A stretch of 38,461 bases of DNA from Streptomyces bicolor (lineage in GTDB: Bacteria > Actinomycetota > Actinomycetes > Streptomycetales > Streptomycetaceae): contig NZ_JOFS01000052.1 of assembly GCF_000719285.1 (NCBI RefSeq), positions 1-38,461 on the forward strand, read 5' to 3'. Positions within the stretch are counted from its first letter, which is position 1; each line of letters begins with the position of its first letter. The notes under the pieces were generated by a model. That model ran no database searches, had not been told where the DNA came from, and saw only the letters and a list, made by a program, of their open reading frames with translations. The translations under genes were made by a program, and so were the position numbers. Positions 16,058-24,216 of the stretch are shown piece after piece.

Positions 16058-17464
16058 TCAGGAAACCGCGCTCCGCAGCCCCTGCACATCGATCTGTTCC
16101 GTCTCGTCATGAGCCGTCAGGTCGATGACCTGACCGATCCCCCGGGACTCCTCGTCCGCCGGCTTGAACTCCGCCTCGGACTCGGCCTTGTGGAGGGCGA
16201 GGGCCTCCTGGCCCACGACGTCGGCGAGGTCCTCGTTCTGGACGGACTCCAGCGCGGAGGGCGCCGCCGCCCCCGTCTTCGTACCGAAGAAGTCGAATCC
16301 GCCCTCGATCGCCGGACGCCGAGAGGGCGTCGCCGGTACGACGGCCACGGCGGTCGGCGCGATGAAATGACCTGCCGGCTGCTGCGACGGGACGGAACCG
16401 GCCGGAGGCAGGGCGGGCCGGGCCGCGGCGACGGCCTCCGCCGTAGCGACCGCGTCCGCCTTGCTGAGGGCGCCTGCCGTGGTGTTGGCGGCCGCGCGCT
16501 CGTGCCCGTCGACCGCCTCGGGCTTCCCCTGCGCTTCGTCCTCCAGGGCGGGCTCCGTGCTGGATCCGCCGACGTGCTCGGCCTCGGTGGTCTGCGCCTT
16601 GGCGGTCTGAGACTCGGTGGTCTGCGCCTTGGCGGTCTGAGACTCGGAGCTCTGCGCCTCGGTGGCGCCCGAACCGTCCTTCGCGGACTCGTCGTTGGCC
16701 GGCCCGTCGCCCTTCGGGGGCTCGTTCTTCGGAGGCTCGTCCTTCGGGAACTCGTCCTTGGCGGACTTGCCGTCCGTGGACTCACCGTCCTTCGCGGCCT
16801 CGTCCTCGTCGAACCGCGCCAACGCCGCCTTGGCCCGCAGGAACAGCCGCGACCCCTCCGGCGAGAAGACCGCCGGAGCCGCCGGCGTCTCCTCGGCGGA
16901 CTCGGTTTCCGCACCCTCCGCCACGGCCTCGGCGGAGGCAGCCACAGCCTCCGTCTCCTCCTCCGAAGCGGTGGCGACCGGCGCCGGCGGCAACGCGCGC
17001 GTGGGCGTGGCCGCCTCTATCTCCAGAACCCGTCGCTCCTCCAGGACGCTCGCGCGCTCGGTCTCCGACGTGGCGTACCGGCGCAGCAGCGCCGCGTGCT
17101 CGTTGCGCAGCCCCGCGAGCTCCGCCCGCTTGGCCCGCAGCCGCTGCTCCAGCTTCATGCGCAGCTCGCGCGACTCCTCGAGGTCGGTCTCCAGCTCGGC
17201 GACCCGCTCCTCGTACCGCCACTCGTCGCTCGCACGCGCGCGCGTGAGGTCGGCGACCTTCTTGCCGGCCTGGGTGTCCCAGCGCCGCATGACGACCGCG
17301 CCGACGACCGCCGTCGCCGCGGCGGCCGCGGCAAGGCCGCGCAGCACGATGGGCTCGGTGAACACCCAGGGGGCGAGGGCCCAGACGACGGAGACGCCTG
17401 CGATCGCCGACGGGGGCAGCAGCCTGTGCAAGGGCGGGGAATGACGGTGACGTCCACGTGGCAT
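16058..17464 (-). CDS. Membrane-anchored coiled-coil protein with low-complexity repeats
   Basis: 468 residues. A basic start (MPRGRHRHS) is followed by two close membrane segments (about 20-35 and 42-60). A coiled coil runs from about residue 65 to 150 (DEWRYEERVAELETDLEESR, RMKLEQRLRAKRAELAGL). Then come Ala/Glu-rich segments, a Lys/Asp/Pro-rich stretch (PKDEPPKNEPPKGD) and tandem QTAKAQTTES units. A better conserved-looking piece near the end (IEGGFDFFGTKTGAAAPSAL) may be a docking motif. I chose the ATG at 17464; the frame is open for 25 codons more upstream but looks non-coding there. It is convergent with the PH-domain operon. No catalytic domain is seen. It resembles a scaffold-type membrane protein, function unknown. 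Confidence 0.75.
   Translation of the reverse strand: MPRGRHRHSPPLHRLLPPSAIAGVSVVWALAPWVFTEPIVLRGLAAAAAATAVVGAVVMRRWDTQAGKKVADLTRARASDEWRYEERVAELETDLEESRELRMKLEQRLRAKRAELAGLRNEHAALLRRYATSETERASVLEERRVLEIEAATPTRALPPAPVATASEEETEAVAASAEAVAEGAETESAEETPAAPAVFSPEGSRLFLRAKAALARFDEDEAAKDGESTDGKSAKDEFPKDEPPKNEPPKGDGPANDESAKDGSGATEAQSSESQTAKAQTTESQTAKAQTTEAEHVGGSSTEPALEDEAQGKPEAVDGHERAAANTTAGALSKADAVATAEAVAAARPALPPAGSVPSQQPAGHFIAPTAVAVVPATPSRRPAIEGGFDFFGTKTGAAAPSALESVQNEDLADVVGQEALALHKAESEAEFKPADEESRGIGQVIDLTAHDETEQIDVQGLRSAVS
16583..16670. repeat. In-frame 30-bp tandem repeat in the coiled-coil gene
   Basis: Two identical 30-bp units at 16583-16612 and 16613-16642 are followed by a diverged partial unit to about 16670. 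Each encodes ten residues of the Thr/Gln/Ala-rich segment, so copy number can change without shifting the frame. Confidence 0.75.
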
Positions 17465-17619
17465 GGCCAGAAACTTACCGCGCGTAGGCGAATCTTGTTG
17501 CCCCGCCCCGTAAAAAGACAGCCATCGCGAGTCGTTCACACGGCATCAGGAATCAGATCCGACGCCGAATTAACCAAGAACCAAGATCACAAGCCCGTCG
17601 GTCCCGCCGTTCGGCCATC

Positions 17620-18738
17620 TCACCTGCCGCTCAGCCGCCCGCTCATCCACTCCAGCGTCCCCGGAATCTCCCGCCGCCAGGTGTTGAAGTTGTGCCCGCC
17701 GCTTTCGAGGATGATCGAGGAGATGCGCGTCAGCTTCGTGGCCTTCACGCGCTCAATGAACTTCAGCGTGGCCTTGTAGTTGGATTCTCCAACTTTGCTG
17801 CTGCTGACGAGCAGCGAAGTGTCCGGAGCCGGCATGTGCTTGAGGTACCACCACAGGTTCGCGCGATTGCGCAGTTCCTCGTCACCCTGGAAGAGATCGC
17901 CGGTCGTGGCGTCGATCGGCGCGTTGTAGTACGCGGAAAGCCCCGCCCCCGCGGCGTACACCCCGGGATGGTGCATGGCGAGCTTCAACGCGCAGTAGCC
18001 GCCGGTCGAGTCCCCGATGATTCCCCAACTGCCGGGCCCGTCGCCCACCCTGTAGTGGCCGTTCACCGCCTCGGGCAGGTCCGCCGCGAAGAACGTCTCG
18101 GTCTGCGGCCCCCCGGGAATGTCCACGCACTCCGTGTCCCGCGGCGGCGCCACGGTCGGCCGCATCATCACCAGGATCATCGGCTCCATACGGCCCTGCG
18201 CGGCGAGTCTCGCGGCCGTACGCGGATAGTCGAGCTTGTCCACCAGCGCCTGAGCCGTACCGGGATAGCCGGTGAGGACGACGGCCGCCGGGAACTTACG
18301 CGTGCGGAACTCCGGCTGAAAATACTCGGGCGGCAGATAGACGTACGCGGGCGTGGCGATGTGCGACGTCCGGCCCACGATGTCGACCTTCTGGATCTGA
18401 CCGCCCAGCTGCGGACTGGCGCTCGCCGCCCCCGGCACCCGCTTCGTGTCCAGGACCCGCAGCGGCCCGCGTTCCGGCGTGTGGTCCACGACGACGCCCT
18501 GGTCCTTCTCCTGCCCGAACAGGTCGGCCCAGCTGGCGTAGAACCCGAAGGCTTGGTTGGCGGCCAGGCCCACCGCCATGAAGAGCGCCAGCTGCGTGGA
18601 GAGCAACAGGCCCACGCGTGCGCTCACCGCCCGCCAGCCGCTCCGCGCCAGCCGTGGCCACTGCCACACCGTGCCGACGAACAACCCTATGGCGGCGAGA
18701 ACCGCCAGCGCCAGCACCTTGTCGCTCGTGAGACCCAT
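17620..18738 (-). CDS. Membrane-anchored esterase, alpha/beta hydrolase of the esterase D/mycolyltransferase-like family
   Basis: 372 residues. Two N-terminal membrane segments (about 8-24 and 42-62) anchor a hydrolase domain outside the membrane. The nucleophile elbow GDSTGG puts the catalytic Ser at 244, and the final His is in SGGHNFNTW near residue 352. Strand/loop landmarks AYVYLPPEYF and AAVVLTGYPGT fit the PF00756 family that includes antigen 85-like acyltransferases. Streptomycetes do not make mycolic acids, so the substrate is more likely another acyl ester of the envelope; this is inference. It is divergent from the MprF-like gene, whose promoter looks ECF-type; I recall that the S. 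coelicolor pair (SCO3396/SCO3397) has been placed in the sigma-E envelope-stress regulon. The ATG at 18738 (MGLTSDKV) has only a weak ribosome binding site. Confidence 0.85.
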   Translation of the reverse strand: MGLTSDKVLALAVLAAIGLFVGTVWQWPRLARSGWRAVSARVGLLLSTQLALFMAVGLAANQAFGFYASWADLFGQEKDQGVVVDHTPERGPLRVLDTKRVPGAASASPQLGGQIQKVDIVGRTSHIATPAYVYLPPEYFQPEFRTRKFPAAVVLTGYPGTAQALVDKLDYPRTAARLAAQGRMEPMILVMMRPTVAPPRDTECVDIPGGPQTETFFAADLPEAVNGHYRVGDGPGSWGIIGDSTGGYCALKLAMHHPGVYAAGAGLSAYYNAPIDATTGDLFQGDEELRNRANLWWYLKHMPAPDTSLLVSSSKVGESNYKATLKFIERVKATKLTRISSIILESGGHNFNTWRREIPGTLEWMSGRLSGR

Positions 18739-18868
18739 CGATGGTTACCTGTCCGCGCTTTCCGCCCGGGCCGCACGGACACCTGCTCCGCGCGCTGCCT
18801 CCCCCGCTCCTTCGCAAGGGCTTGCCCCGGACTTTCCTTGGCCTTTGAAACGGTTTTGGGGAGCAGAG

Positions 18869-18897
18869 TGAACCTCTCCCCTCGAGACACCGTCCTA
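18869..18897 (+). promoter_or_regulatory. ECF-type promoter of the MprF-like gene
   Basis: TGAACC at 18869-18874 and CGTCCTA at 18891-18897 are separated by 16 bp. An AAC-containing -35 with a CGTC -10 at this spacing is the hallmark of extracytoplasmic-function sigma promoters. It would start transcription about 65 bp before the chosen ATG. I infer sigma-E control from recalled data on the S. coelicolor orthologue. Confidence 0.55.
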
Positions 18898-18967
18898 GAG
18901 GGCGCAATGTCGCCGGATGCCCGAATCGGCACCGGATCCAACGTCTCTCGCAGAACACTGGGATGCG

Positions 18968-20824
18968 ATGTCTGTCAGGACAGATGTGGAAATGTCGGGC
19001 AAGGTTCCTCAACGGTCGAGCCAGGTAGGGCATCTGTCGAGCCGCGTACGCCACCTGCTGCGCGGCCCGCGCCCCGAGGCCGTTCCCGTCCTCGTCGGCA
19101 GGGCCTGTGCCCTGGTGGGCCTGCTGAACATCGCGGCGGGAGTCTTCCCGCGCTTCCGGCACAGCCGTATGCACGCCATCGCCGAGGTGCTGCCGGGCGC
19201 GTTCGGCCCGTTCGCGGCCGCTCTGTCGCTCAGCGCGGGCGTGCTGTTGCTGCTGCTCGCCCACGGCCTCAAGCGCGGCAAGCGGCGGGCCTGGCGCGCC
19301 GCGGCCGTCCTGCTGCCTGCCGGAGCGGTGGCGCAGTTCACGTACCGCCACTCCGTCGTGGGCGTGGTCATCTCGCTCGCGCTGCTCTGGGCGCTGCTGC
19401 GCCACCGTGACCAGTTCGCGGCGCTGCCCGACCCGCGCAGCAGGTGGCGCGCGCTGGCCAACTTCGTCCTCATGGGCGCCGGTTCGCTCGCCCTCGGCCT
19501 GATCATCGTCAGCGCCCACCCGAAGACGCTGATCGGCGACCCGAGCCTGGCCGACCGCATCGCGCACGTCATCTACGGCCTGTTCGGCTTCGAGGGACCG
19601 GTCGCCTACCAGGGGAACACCTCCTGGACGGTCGCCTTCTCCCTCGGCGCCCTCGGCTGGATCACCGCGGTCACCACGATCTACCTCGCCTTCCGTCCCG
19701 AACACCCCGCCGCGCAACTCACCGAGGACGACGAGGCACGCCTGCGCGCCCTGCTGGCCAAGCACGGCGCCCGCGACTCCCTCGGCCACTTCGCGCTGCG
19801 CCGCGACAAGGCCGTCGTCTTCTCCCCCAGCGGCAAGGCCGCGGTGACCTACCGCGTCGTCTCCGGCGTGATGCTCGCCAGCGGCGACCCGATCGGCGAC
19901 GTCGAGGCCTGGCCCGGCGCCATCGAACGCTTCATGGACGAGGCCAAGGCCCACTCCTGGACCCCGGCCGTCATGGGCTGCTCCGAGACCGGCGCCGAGG
20001 TGTGGACCCGCGAGACCGGGCTCGACGCCCTCGAACTGGGCGACGAGGCGGTGGTGGACGTCCCGGATTTCTCGCTCGCCGGCCGCGCGATGCGCAACGT
20101 ACGTCAGATGGTCAAGCGCATCGAGCGCGCCGGTTACGAGACCCGGGTACGTCGTGTCCGTGACCTCGGCGAGGCCGAGCTGGACCGCATCCGCCGCGCC
20201 GCCGACGACTGGCGCGGCACCGACACCGAGCGCGGCTTCTCCATGGCCCTGGGCCGCGTCGGCGACCCGGCCGACGGCGACTGCCTCATCGCCACCGCCC
20301 ACAAGGCCGACGAGGAGCCCGGTCCGTACGGCGACCTCAAGGCGATCCTCCACTTCGTGCCGTGGGGCACGGACGGCGCGTCGCTGGACCTGATGCGCCG
20401 CGACCGCTCGGCGGACCCCGGCATGAACGAGCTGCTGATCGTGGCCGCCCTCCAGGCCGCCCCGAAGTTCGGCATCGCGCGCGTGTCGCTCAACTTCGCC
20501 ATGTTCCGCTCGGCGCTGGCGCGCGGCGAGAAGATCGGCGCGGGCCCGGTGCTGCGCGCCTGGCGGGGCCTGCTGGTCTTCCTGTCCCGCTGGTTCCAGA
20601 TCGAGTCCCTGTACAAGTTCAACGCCAAGTTCCGGCCGCGCTGGGAGCCCCGCTTCGTCGTCTACCGCGCCTCCGCCGACCTGCCCCGCCTCGGCTTCGC
20701 CGCCATGCAGGCGGAGGGCTTCGTGAACCTGGCCCTGCCGCTCCCGCGCTTCCTGCGCCGCGGCACGGCCACTCCGCGCCCCTGTCCCCACCAGGTGGCG
20801 GAGCGGGAGGTCCGCGCGGCATAA
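18968..20824 (+). CDS. MprF/LysX-like membrane protein with C-terminal DUF2156 aminoacyltransferase domain
   Basis: 618 residues. The N-terminal about 240 residues form some six membrane segments (starting near AVPVLVGRACALVGLLNIAA). The C-terminal about 340 residues are the MprF synthase-type (DUF2156) domain, with GKAAVTYRVVSGVMLASGDP, PAVMGCSETGAEVWTRETGL and MNELLIVAALQAAPKFGIAR. Such domains transfer an amino acid from aminoacyl-tRNA to phosphatidylglycerol, lowering the surface charge. Unlike mycobacterial LysX there is no fused lysyl-tRNA synthetase. Start candidates are ATGs at 18917, 18968 and 18992; 18968 (MSVRTDVEMS) is chosen as a compromise, with a weak GGGA upstream. An ECF-type promoter lies upstream and a strong hairpin downstream, so it is a single-gene transcript. 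The amino acid and lipid used are not known from sequence. Confidence 0.85.
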   Translation: MSVRTDVEMSGKVPQRSSQVGHLSSRVRHLLRGPRPEAVPVLVGRACALVGLLNIAAGVFPRFRHSRMHAIAEVLPGAFGPFAAALSLSAGVLLLLLAHGLKRGKRRAWRAAAVLLPAGAVAQFTYRHSVVGVVISLALLWALLRHRDQFAALPDPRSRWRALANFVLMGAGSLALGLIIVSAHPKTLIGDPSLADRIAHVIYGLFGFEGPVAYQGNTSWTVAFSLGALGWITAVTTIYLAFRPEHPAAQLTEDDEARLRALLAKHGARDSLGHFALRRDKAVVFSPSGKAAVTYRVVSGVMLASGDPIGDVEAWPGAIERFMDEAKAHSWTPAVMGCSETGAEVWTRETGLDALELGDEAVVDVPDFSLAGRAMRNVRQMVKRIERAGYETRVRRVRDLGEAELDRIRRAADDWRGTDTERGFSMALGRVGDPADGDCLIATAHKADEEPGPYGDLKAILHFVPWGTDGASLDLMRRDRSADPGMNELLIVAALQAAPKFGIARVSLNFAMFRSALARGEKIGAGPVLRAWRGLLVFLSRWFQIESLYKFNAKFRPRWEPRFVVYRASADLPRLGFAAMQAEGFVNLALPLPRFLRRGTATPRPCPHQVAEREVRAA

Positions 20825-20842
20825 CCGCGACCACCCGCGACC

Positions 20843-20884
20843 GGCCCGAGCGGGAGCCCCCACCCCCCGGCTCCCACTCGGGCC
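20843..20884 (+). terminator. Strong hairpin terminator after the MprF-like gene
   Basis: Arms GGCCCGAG-C-GGGAGCC and GGCTCCC-A-CTCGGGCC pair with one mismatch around a C-rich loop. It begins 19 bp after the stop and ends 40 bp before folP, so it insulates the folate operon. Confidence 0.75.
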
Positions 20885-20912
20885 GCGGCACGTCGCGACC
20901 CGCCCTTGGGCC

Positions 20913-20918
20913 TACGCT
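20913..20918 (+). promoter_or_regulatory. -10 element (TACGCT) of folP, leaderless type
   Basis: TACGCT ends 6 nt before the folP ATG at 20925, without a ribosome binding site. It is identical in sequence and spacing to the element before the PH-domain operon. Confidence 0.45.
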
Positions 20919-20924
20919 GAACGT

Positions 20925-21830
20925 ATGAGCAAGCAGAGCGGACGCGGACGCGTCGCGGGGCTTCCCGAGTGGGACCGGTGCGCGGTCATGGGAGTCGTCA
21001 ACGTCACCCCCGACTCCTTCTCCGACGGCGGCCGCTGGTTCGACACGACGTCCGCCGTCAAGCACGGCCTGGCCCTCGTCGAGGAGGGCGCCGACCTCGT
21101 CGACGTCGGCGGCGAGTCCACCCGCCCCGGTGCCACCCGGGTCGACGAGGACGAGGAACTGCGCCGCGTCATCCCCGTCGTCCGCGGCCTCGCCTCCGAG
21201 GGCGTCGCCGTCTCCGTCGACACCATGCGCGCCTCGGTCGCCGAGCAGGCCCTCGCCGCCGGCGCCGCCCTCGTCAACGACGTCAGCGGCGGCCTGGCCG
21301 ACCCCGCGATGATCCCCGTGGTCGCCGACGCCGGCGCCCCCTTCGTCGTCATGCACTGGCGCGGCTTCCTGCAGGGCGGGAACGTCAAGGGCGTCTACGA
21401 CGACGTCGTCGCCGAAGTCACCGCCGAGCTGCACGCGCGCGTGGAGGCCGTTCTGGAGGGCGGCATCTCCCCCGACCGCATCGTCGTCGACCCCGGCCTC
21501 GGCTTCTCCAAGGACGGCGAGCACGACCTCGTGCTCCTCGCCCACCTCGACCGTCTCCTCGGCCTCGGTCACCCCCTTCTCGTCGCCGCCTCCCGCAAGC
21601 GGTTCCTCGGCCGCGTCCTCGCCGGCCCTCAGGGCGCGCCGCCGCCCGCGCGTGAGCGCGACGCGGCCACGGCCGCCGTCTCGGCGCTCGCGGCGCACGC
21701 CGGCGCGTGGGCGGTGCGCGTGCACGAGGTGCGCGCAACGGCGGACGCGGTACGGGTCGCGCGCGCCATCGAGGGAGCGCGTGACACCGAGAACACGCCC
21801 GGCGCGAAGGTCGCCGAAGGAGCCCGGTGA
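20925..21830 (+). CDS. folP: Dihydropteroate synthase
   Basis: Condenses p-aminobenzoate with dihydropterin pyrophosphate to dihydropteroate; the sulfonamide target. The 301-residue product has MGVVNVTPDSFSDGG (loop 1), VDVGGESTRPGA (loop 2), VSVDTMRASVAE, LVNDVSGG, DPGLGFSKDGEHDL and the substrate loop AASRKRF, all in the expected order, then AVRVHEVRATADAVRVARAI at the end. Starts at the ATG at 20925 just after a leaderless-type -10. Its stop overlaps the GTG of the NTF2-like gene. It is the first gene of a folate operon with folB and folK. The C-terminal 20 residues (RDTENTPGAKVAEGAR) are hydrophilic and probably disordered. Confidence 0.96.
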   Translation: MSKQSGRGRVAGLPEWDRCAVMGVVNVTPDSFSDGGRWFDTTSAVKHGLALVEEGADLVDVGGESTRPGATRVDEDEELRRVIPVVRGLASEGVAVSVDTMRASVAEQALAAGAALVNDVSGGLADPAMIPVVADAGAPFVVMHWRGFLQGGNVKGVYDDVVAEVTAELHARVEAVLEGGISPDRIVVDPGLGFSKDGEHDLVLLAHLDRLLGLGHPLLVAASRKRFLGRVLAGPQGAPPPARERDAATAAVSALAAHAGAWAVRVHEVRATADAVRVARAIEGARDTENTPGAKVAEGAR

Positions 21831-22330
21831 GCGCCCCCCACACCGACGTCGAACAGGTCGAGGCAGCCAACACCGCCTTCTACGAGGCCATGGAGCGCGG
21901 CGACTTCGAAGAGCTCTCCTCGCTCTGGCTCACCCCGTCCGACCTGGGCGTCGACGAGACCTACCACGACCCGGCCGACACCGGCGTGATCTCCTGCGTA
22001 CACCCCGGCTGGCCGGTGCTCACCGGACGCGGCGAGGTCCTCAGGTCGTACGCCCTGATCATGGCGAACACCGACTACATCCAGTTCTTCCTCACCGACG
22101 TCCATGTCTCCGTCACCGGCGACACCGCCCTGGTGACCTGCACCGAGAACATCCTCAGCGGCGGCCCCGCCCCCGAGGGCGGCGATGAGCTCGGCCCCCT
22201 CGTGGGCCAGCTCGTGGTCGCCACGAACGTGTTCCGGCGCACACCCGACGGCTGGAAGATCTGGTCGCACCACGCCTCCCCGGTTCTGGCCGAAAACGAC
22301 GAGGAAGAGGGCGACAGCAGCACCTCCTGA
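21827..22330 (+). CDS. NTF2-like/SnoaL-type fold protein inside the folate operon
   Basis: 167 residues. The pattern VEQVEAANTAFYEAMERGDF (residues 7-26), WPVLTGRGEVLRSYALIM, VTGDTALVTCTENIL and TNVFRRTPDGWKIWSHHASP is the cone-shaped NTF2/SnoaL fold, which often works as a small-molecule isomerase, hydrolase or binding protein. A Gly/Pro/Glu insert (GGPAPEGGDELGP) splits two strands. Its GTG overlaps the folP stop (GTGA), so it is translated with folP, which suggests a role in pterin chemistry or folate handling; this is inference only. The acidic tail (ENDEEEGDSSTS) is disordered. The start could not be elsewhere without losing the overlap. Confidence 0.8.
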   Translation: MSAPHTDVEQVEAANTAFYEAMERGDFEELSSLWLTPSDLGVDETYHDPADTGVISCVHPGWPVLTGRGEVLRSYALIMANTDYIQFFLTDVHVSVTGDTALVTCTENILSGGPAPEGGDELGPLVGQLVVATNVFRRTPDGWKIWSHHASPVLAENDEEEGDSSTS

Positions 22331-22683
22331 GTGGGGAGTCGCCCCTCAGGGACGTCCCCGGGAATGACCAGAATGACCACGGGGACGGACGCGGGAACGG
22401 ACACGGAGACGACGCCCGGGAGCCACTCGCACGAGGGTCCGCCGGGCCCCGCCGGGACCAAGAAGTGGTTGGAATCACGCGTCTGCGGGTAGGCGCGGCT
22501 ACCAACCCGTGAGCCACCGGATTCCCCAGGGGAAACACGCGATGAATCCTCCTGGCCCCGGACCGGGCCCACGGCCCCCTGGCCCGGCCCTGTCAGTGCC
22601 CGCAGGTAGATTCGTTCGAGGCCGGTGTGCCGCCCGCACGCGGCAGCGACCGGCCGTCACCGACGATTGCAGGAGTGATTCGC
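22331..22683 (+). other. 353-bp intergenic stretch upstream of folB
   Basis: No gene is visible. It holds a short palindrome, GGGACGTCCC, at about 22349-22358, a TAGATT at 22607-22612 that could be a -10 for folB-folK, and the folB ribosome binding site AGGAG at 22671-22675. An independent promoter for folB is therefore likely but the -35 is not clear. The rest is GC-rich without recognisable structure. Confidence 0.4.
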
Positions 22684-23043
22684 GTGGATCGTGTCGCGCT
22701 GCGCGGCCTGAAGGCCCGCGGGTACCACGGTGTGTTCCCCGAGGAGCGCAGGGAGGGCCAGACCTTCGTCGTGGACCTCGTCCTGGGCCTGGACACCCGT
22801 CCGGCCGCGGCCGACGACGACCTGGCGAAGACCGTTCACTACGGCATCGTGGCGGAGGAGGTCGTGGCCGTCGTCGAGGGCGAACCGGTCAACCTCATCG
22901 AGACGCTCGCCGAACGCATCGCCCAGGCCTGCCTGAAGCACGGAGGGGTCCAGGAGGTCGAGGTCACCGTCCACAAGCCGGACGCGCCGATCACCGTCCC
23001 CTTCGACGACGTGACCGTCACCATCACCCGGAGCCGAGTATGA
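22684..23043 (+). CDS. folB: Dihydroneopterin aldolase
   Basis: Cleaves 7,8-dihydroneopterin to 6-hydroxymethyl-dihydropterin and glycolaldehyde. The 119-residue product has the family landmarks LKARGYHGVFPEERREGQTF (residues 9-28), with the catalytic-site Tyr and Glu, DDLAKTVHYGIVAEE, and VNLIETLAERIAQACL followed by VTVHKPDAPI. I chose the GTG at 22684 (VDRVALRGL), 8 nt after AGGAG; the GTG at 22675 overlaps that AGGAG and is ruled out. Its stop overlaps the folK ATG (ATGA). Length and motifs are normal. Confidence 0.94.
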   Translation: MDRVALRGLKARGYHGVFPEERREGQTFVVDLVLGLDTRPAAADDDLAKTVHYGIVAEEVVAVVEGEPVNLIETLAERIAQACLKHGGVQEVEVTVHKPDAPITVPFDDVTVTITRSRV

Positions 23044-23651
23044 CCGCGTTCTTCACCGAGGGTCACAGCGACCCGACCGTACAGCCGGTACCCGCCTCCG
23101 TCGTCGAGAAGGTCGACGCCGCCGACACCACTCTCCAGAACCCCAAACTGGCGGTGATCTCCCTCGGCTCCAACCTCGGCAACCGCCTGGAGACGCTCCA
23201 GGGGGCCGTCGACGCTCTGGAGGACACCCCCGGCGTGCGCATCAAGGCCGTCTCCCCCGTCTACGAGACCGAGCCATGGGGCGTCGAGCCGGGCACCCAG
23301 CCCTCCTACTTCAACGCGATCGTGGTCCTCAAGACCACGCTCCCCCCGTCCTCCCTCCTGGAGCGGGCCCAAGCGGTCGAGGAGGCCTTCCACCGCGTAC
23401 GGGACGAGCGATGGGGCGCGCGCACCCTCGACGTCGACATCGTGGCGTACGCCGATGTCGTCTCCGACGACCCGAACCTGACCCTCCCCCACCCGCGCGC
23501 CCACGAGCGTGCCTTCGTCCTCGCCCCCTGGCACGACGTCGACCCGCAGGCACAGCTTCCGGGCCGCGGCTCGGTGACCGACCTCCTGGCCGGCATCACC
23601 CGCGAAGGTGTCGCACCGCGCGCGGACCTGGAACTCCGGCTGCCCGAATAG
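23040..23651 (+). CDS. folK: 2-amino-4-hydroxy-6-hydroxymethyldihydropteridine pyrophosphokinase (HPPK)
   Basis: Transfers pyrophosphate from ATP to 6-hydroxymethyl-dihydropterin, making the folP substrate. In the 203-residue product, a 35-residue N-terminal extension (FFTEGHSDPTVQPVPASVVE) precedes the core, which begins AVISLGSNLGNRLETLQGAV. Then come VSPVYETEPWGVEP, YFNAIVVLKT, RWGARTLDVDIV (the signature with the two metal-binding Asp) and LTLPHPRAHERAFVLAPWHD. ATGA overlap with folB means coupled translation, so all three consecutive folate steps (folB, folK, folP) are in one cluster. Confidence 0.95.
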   Translation: MTAFFTEGHSDPTVQPVPASVVEKVDAADTTLQNPKLAVISLGSNLGNRLETLQGAVDALEDTPGVRIKAVSPVYETEPWGVEPGTQPSYFNAIVVLKTTLPPSSLLERAQAVEEAFHRVRDERWGARTLDVDIVAYADVVSDDPNLTLPHPRAHERAFVLAPWHDVDPQAQLPGRGSVTDLLAGITREGVAPRADLELRLPE

Positions 23652-23706
23652 TCGTTAAGGTCAAGACGACACATTCCGTGGGACTCGGGGGAGCTGAAGG
23701 GACGCC

Positions 23707-24195
23707 GTGAGAGAGCTGCGCATCAGGATGCTGGCCGGTGTGTTCATCGTCGCCGGAGTCCTGTCCTGGGCGGGCGCCCGCCTGTGGAACGCCGTGGGGA
23801 CCCTGCCCAGCGTCCCGCTGGCGGCCCCCATCGTCCTCGCCCTGATCGCCGTGGTCATCCTGGCCACGGCGATCTCGATCCGCGCCCGCCTCAAGGCGCA
23901 GCGCGAACGCCGCCCCGAGGCCAAGGGCGTCGACCCCCTGATGGCCGCCCGCGCGGTCGTCTTCGGCCACGCCAGCGCGCTGGTCGCCGCCCTGGTTGCC
24001 GGCATGTACGGCGGCACCGGCGTCTTCCTGCTGGAATCCCTCGACATCCCCGCCCGCCGCGACCAGGCCATCTACGCCGGCTTCTCGGTCCTGGCGGGCA
24101 TCGGCGTGATAGCGGCAGCGATCTTCCTGGAGCGCGTCTGCAAGCTCCCGGAGGATGACGAGCACAACGGCGCGGGGACGGCCCCGACGGTGTAG
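23707..24195 (+). CDS. DUF3180 membrane protein
   Basis: 162 residues with four membrane segments (about 8-26, 38-57, 80-101, 122-144), and a cytosolic loop RARLKAQRERRPEAKGVDPL between the second and third. The C-terminus is acidic. This is the DUF3180 family, found next to folK in many Actinobacteria (in M. tuberculosis, from memory, Rv3605c). The GTG at 23707 is preceded by GAAGGGA. It lies 55 bp after folK and is probably on the same transcript. Function unknown; constant linkage to folate genes hints at transport or a membrane-linked function, but nothing in the sequence proves it. Confidence 0.82.
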   Translation: MRELRIRMLAGVFIVAGVLSWAGARLWNAVGTLPSVPLAAPIVLALIAVVILATAISIRARLKAQRERRPEAKGVDPLMAARAVVFGHASALVAALVAGMYGGTGVFLLESLDIPARRDQAIYAGFSVLAGIGVIAAAIFLERVCKLPEDDEHNGAGTAPTV

Positions 24196-24216
24196 CGCGG
24201 GGTCAGCTCACCGGTG

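Noticed and set aside
16583..16670. CRISPR-like array
   Set aside because: Units are directly adjacent without spacers and are in-frame coding repeats.
17778..17794. Inverted repeat AGTTGGA-TTC-TCCAACT in the esterase gene as an operator related to TTGGAATTCCAA at 12903
   Set aside because: It lies within coding sequence near the 3' end, and the resemblance is limited to a few bases; probably chance.
18296..20863. Very long minus-strand open frame opposite the MprF-like gene
   Set aside because: Shadow of the real gene on the other strand; it also runs into the esterase in a wrong frame.
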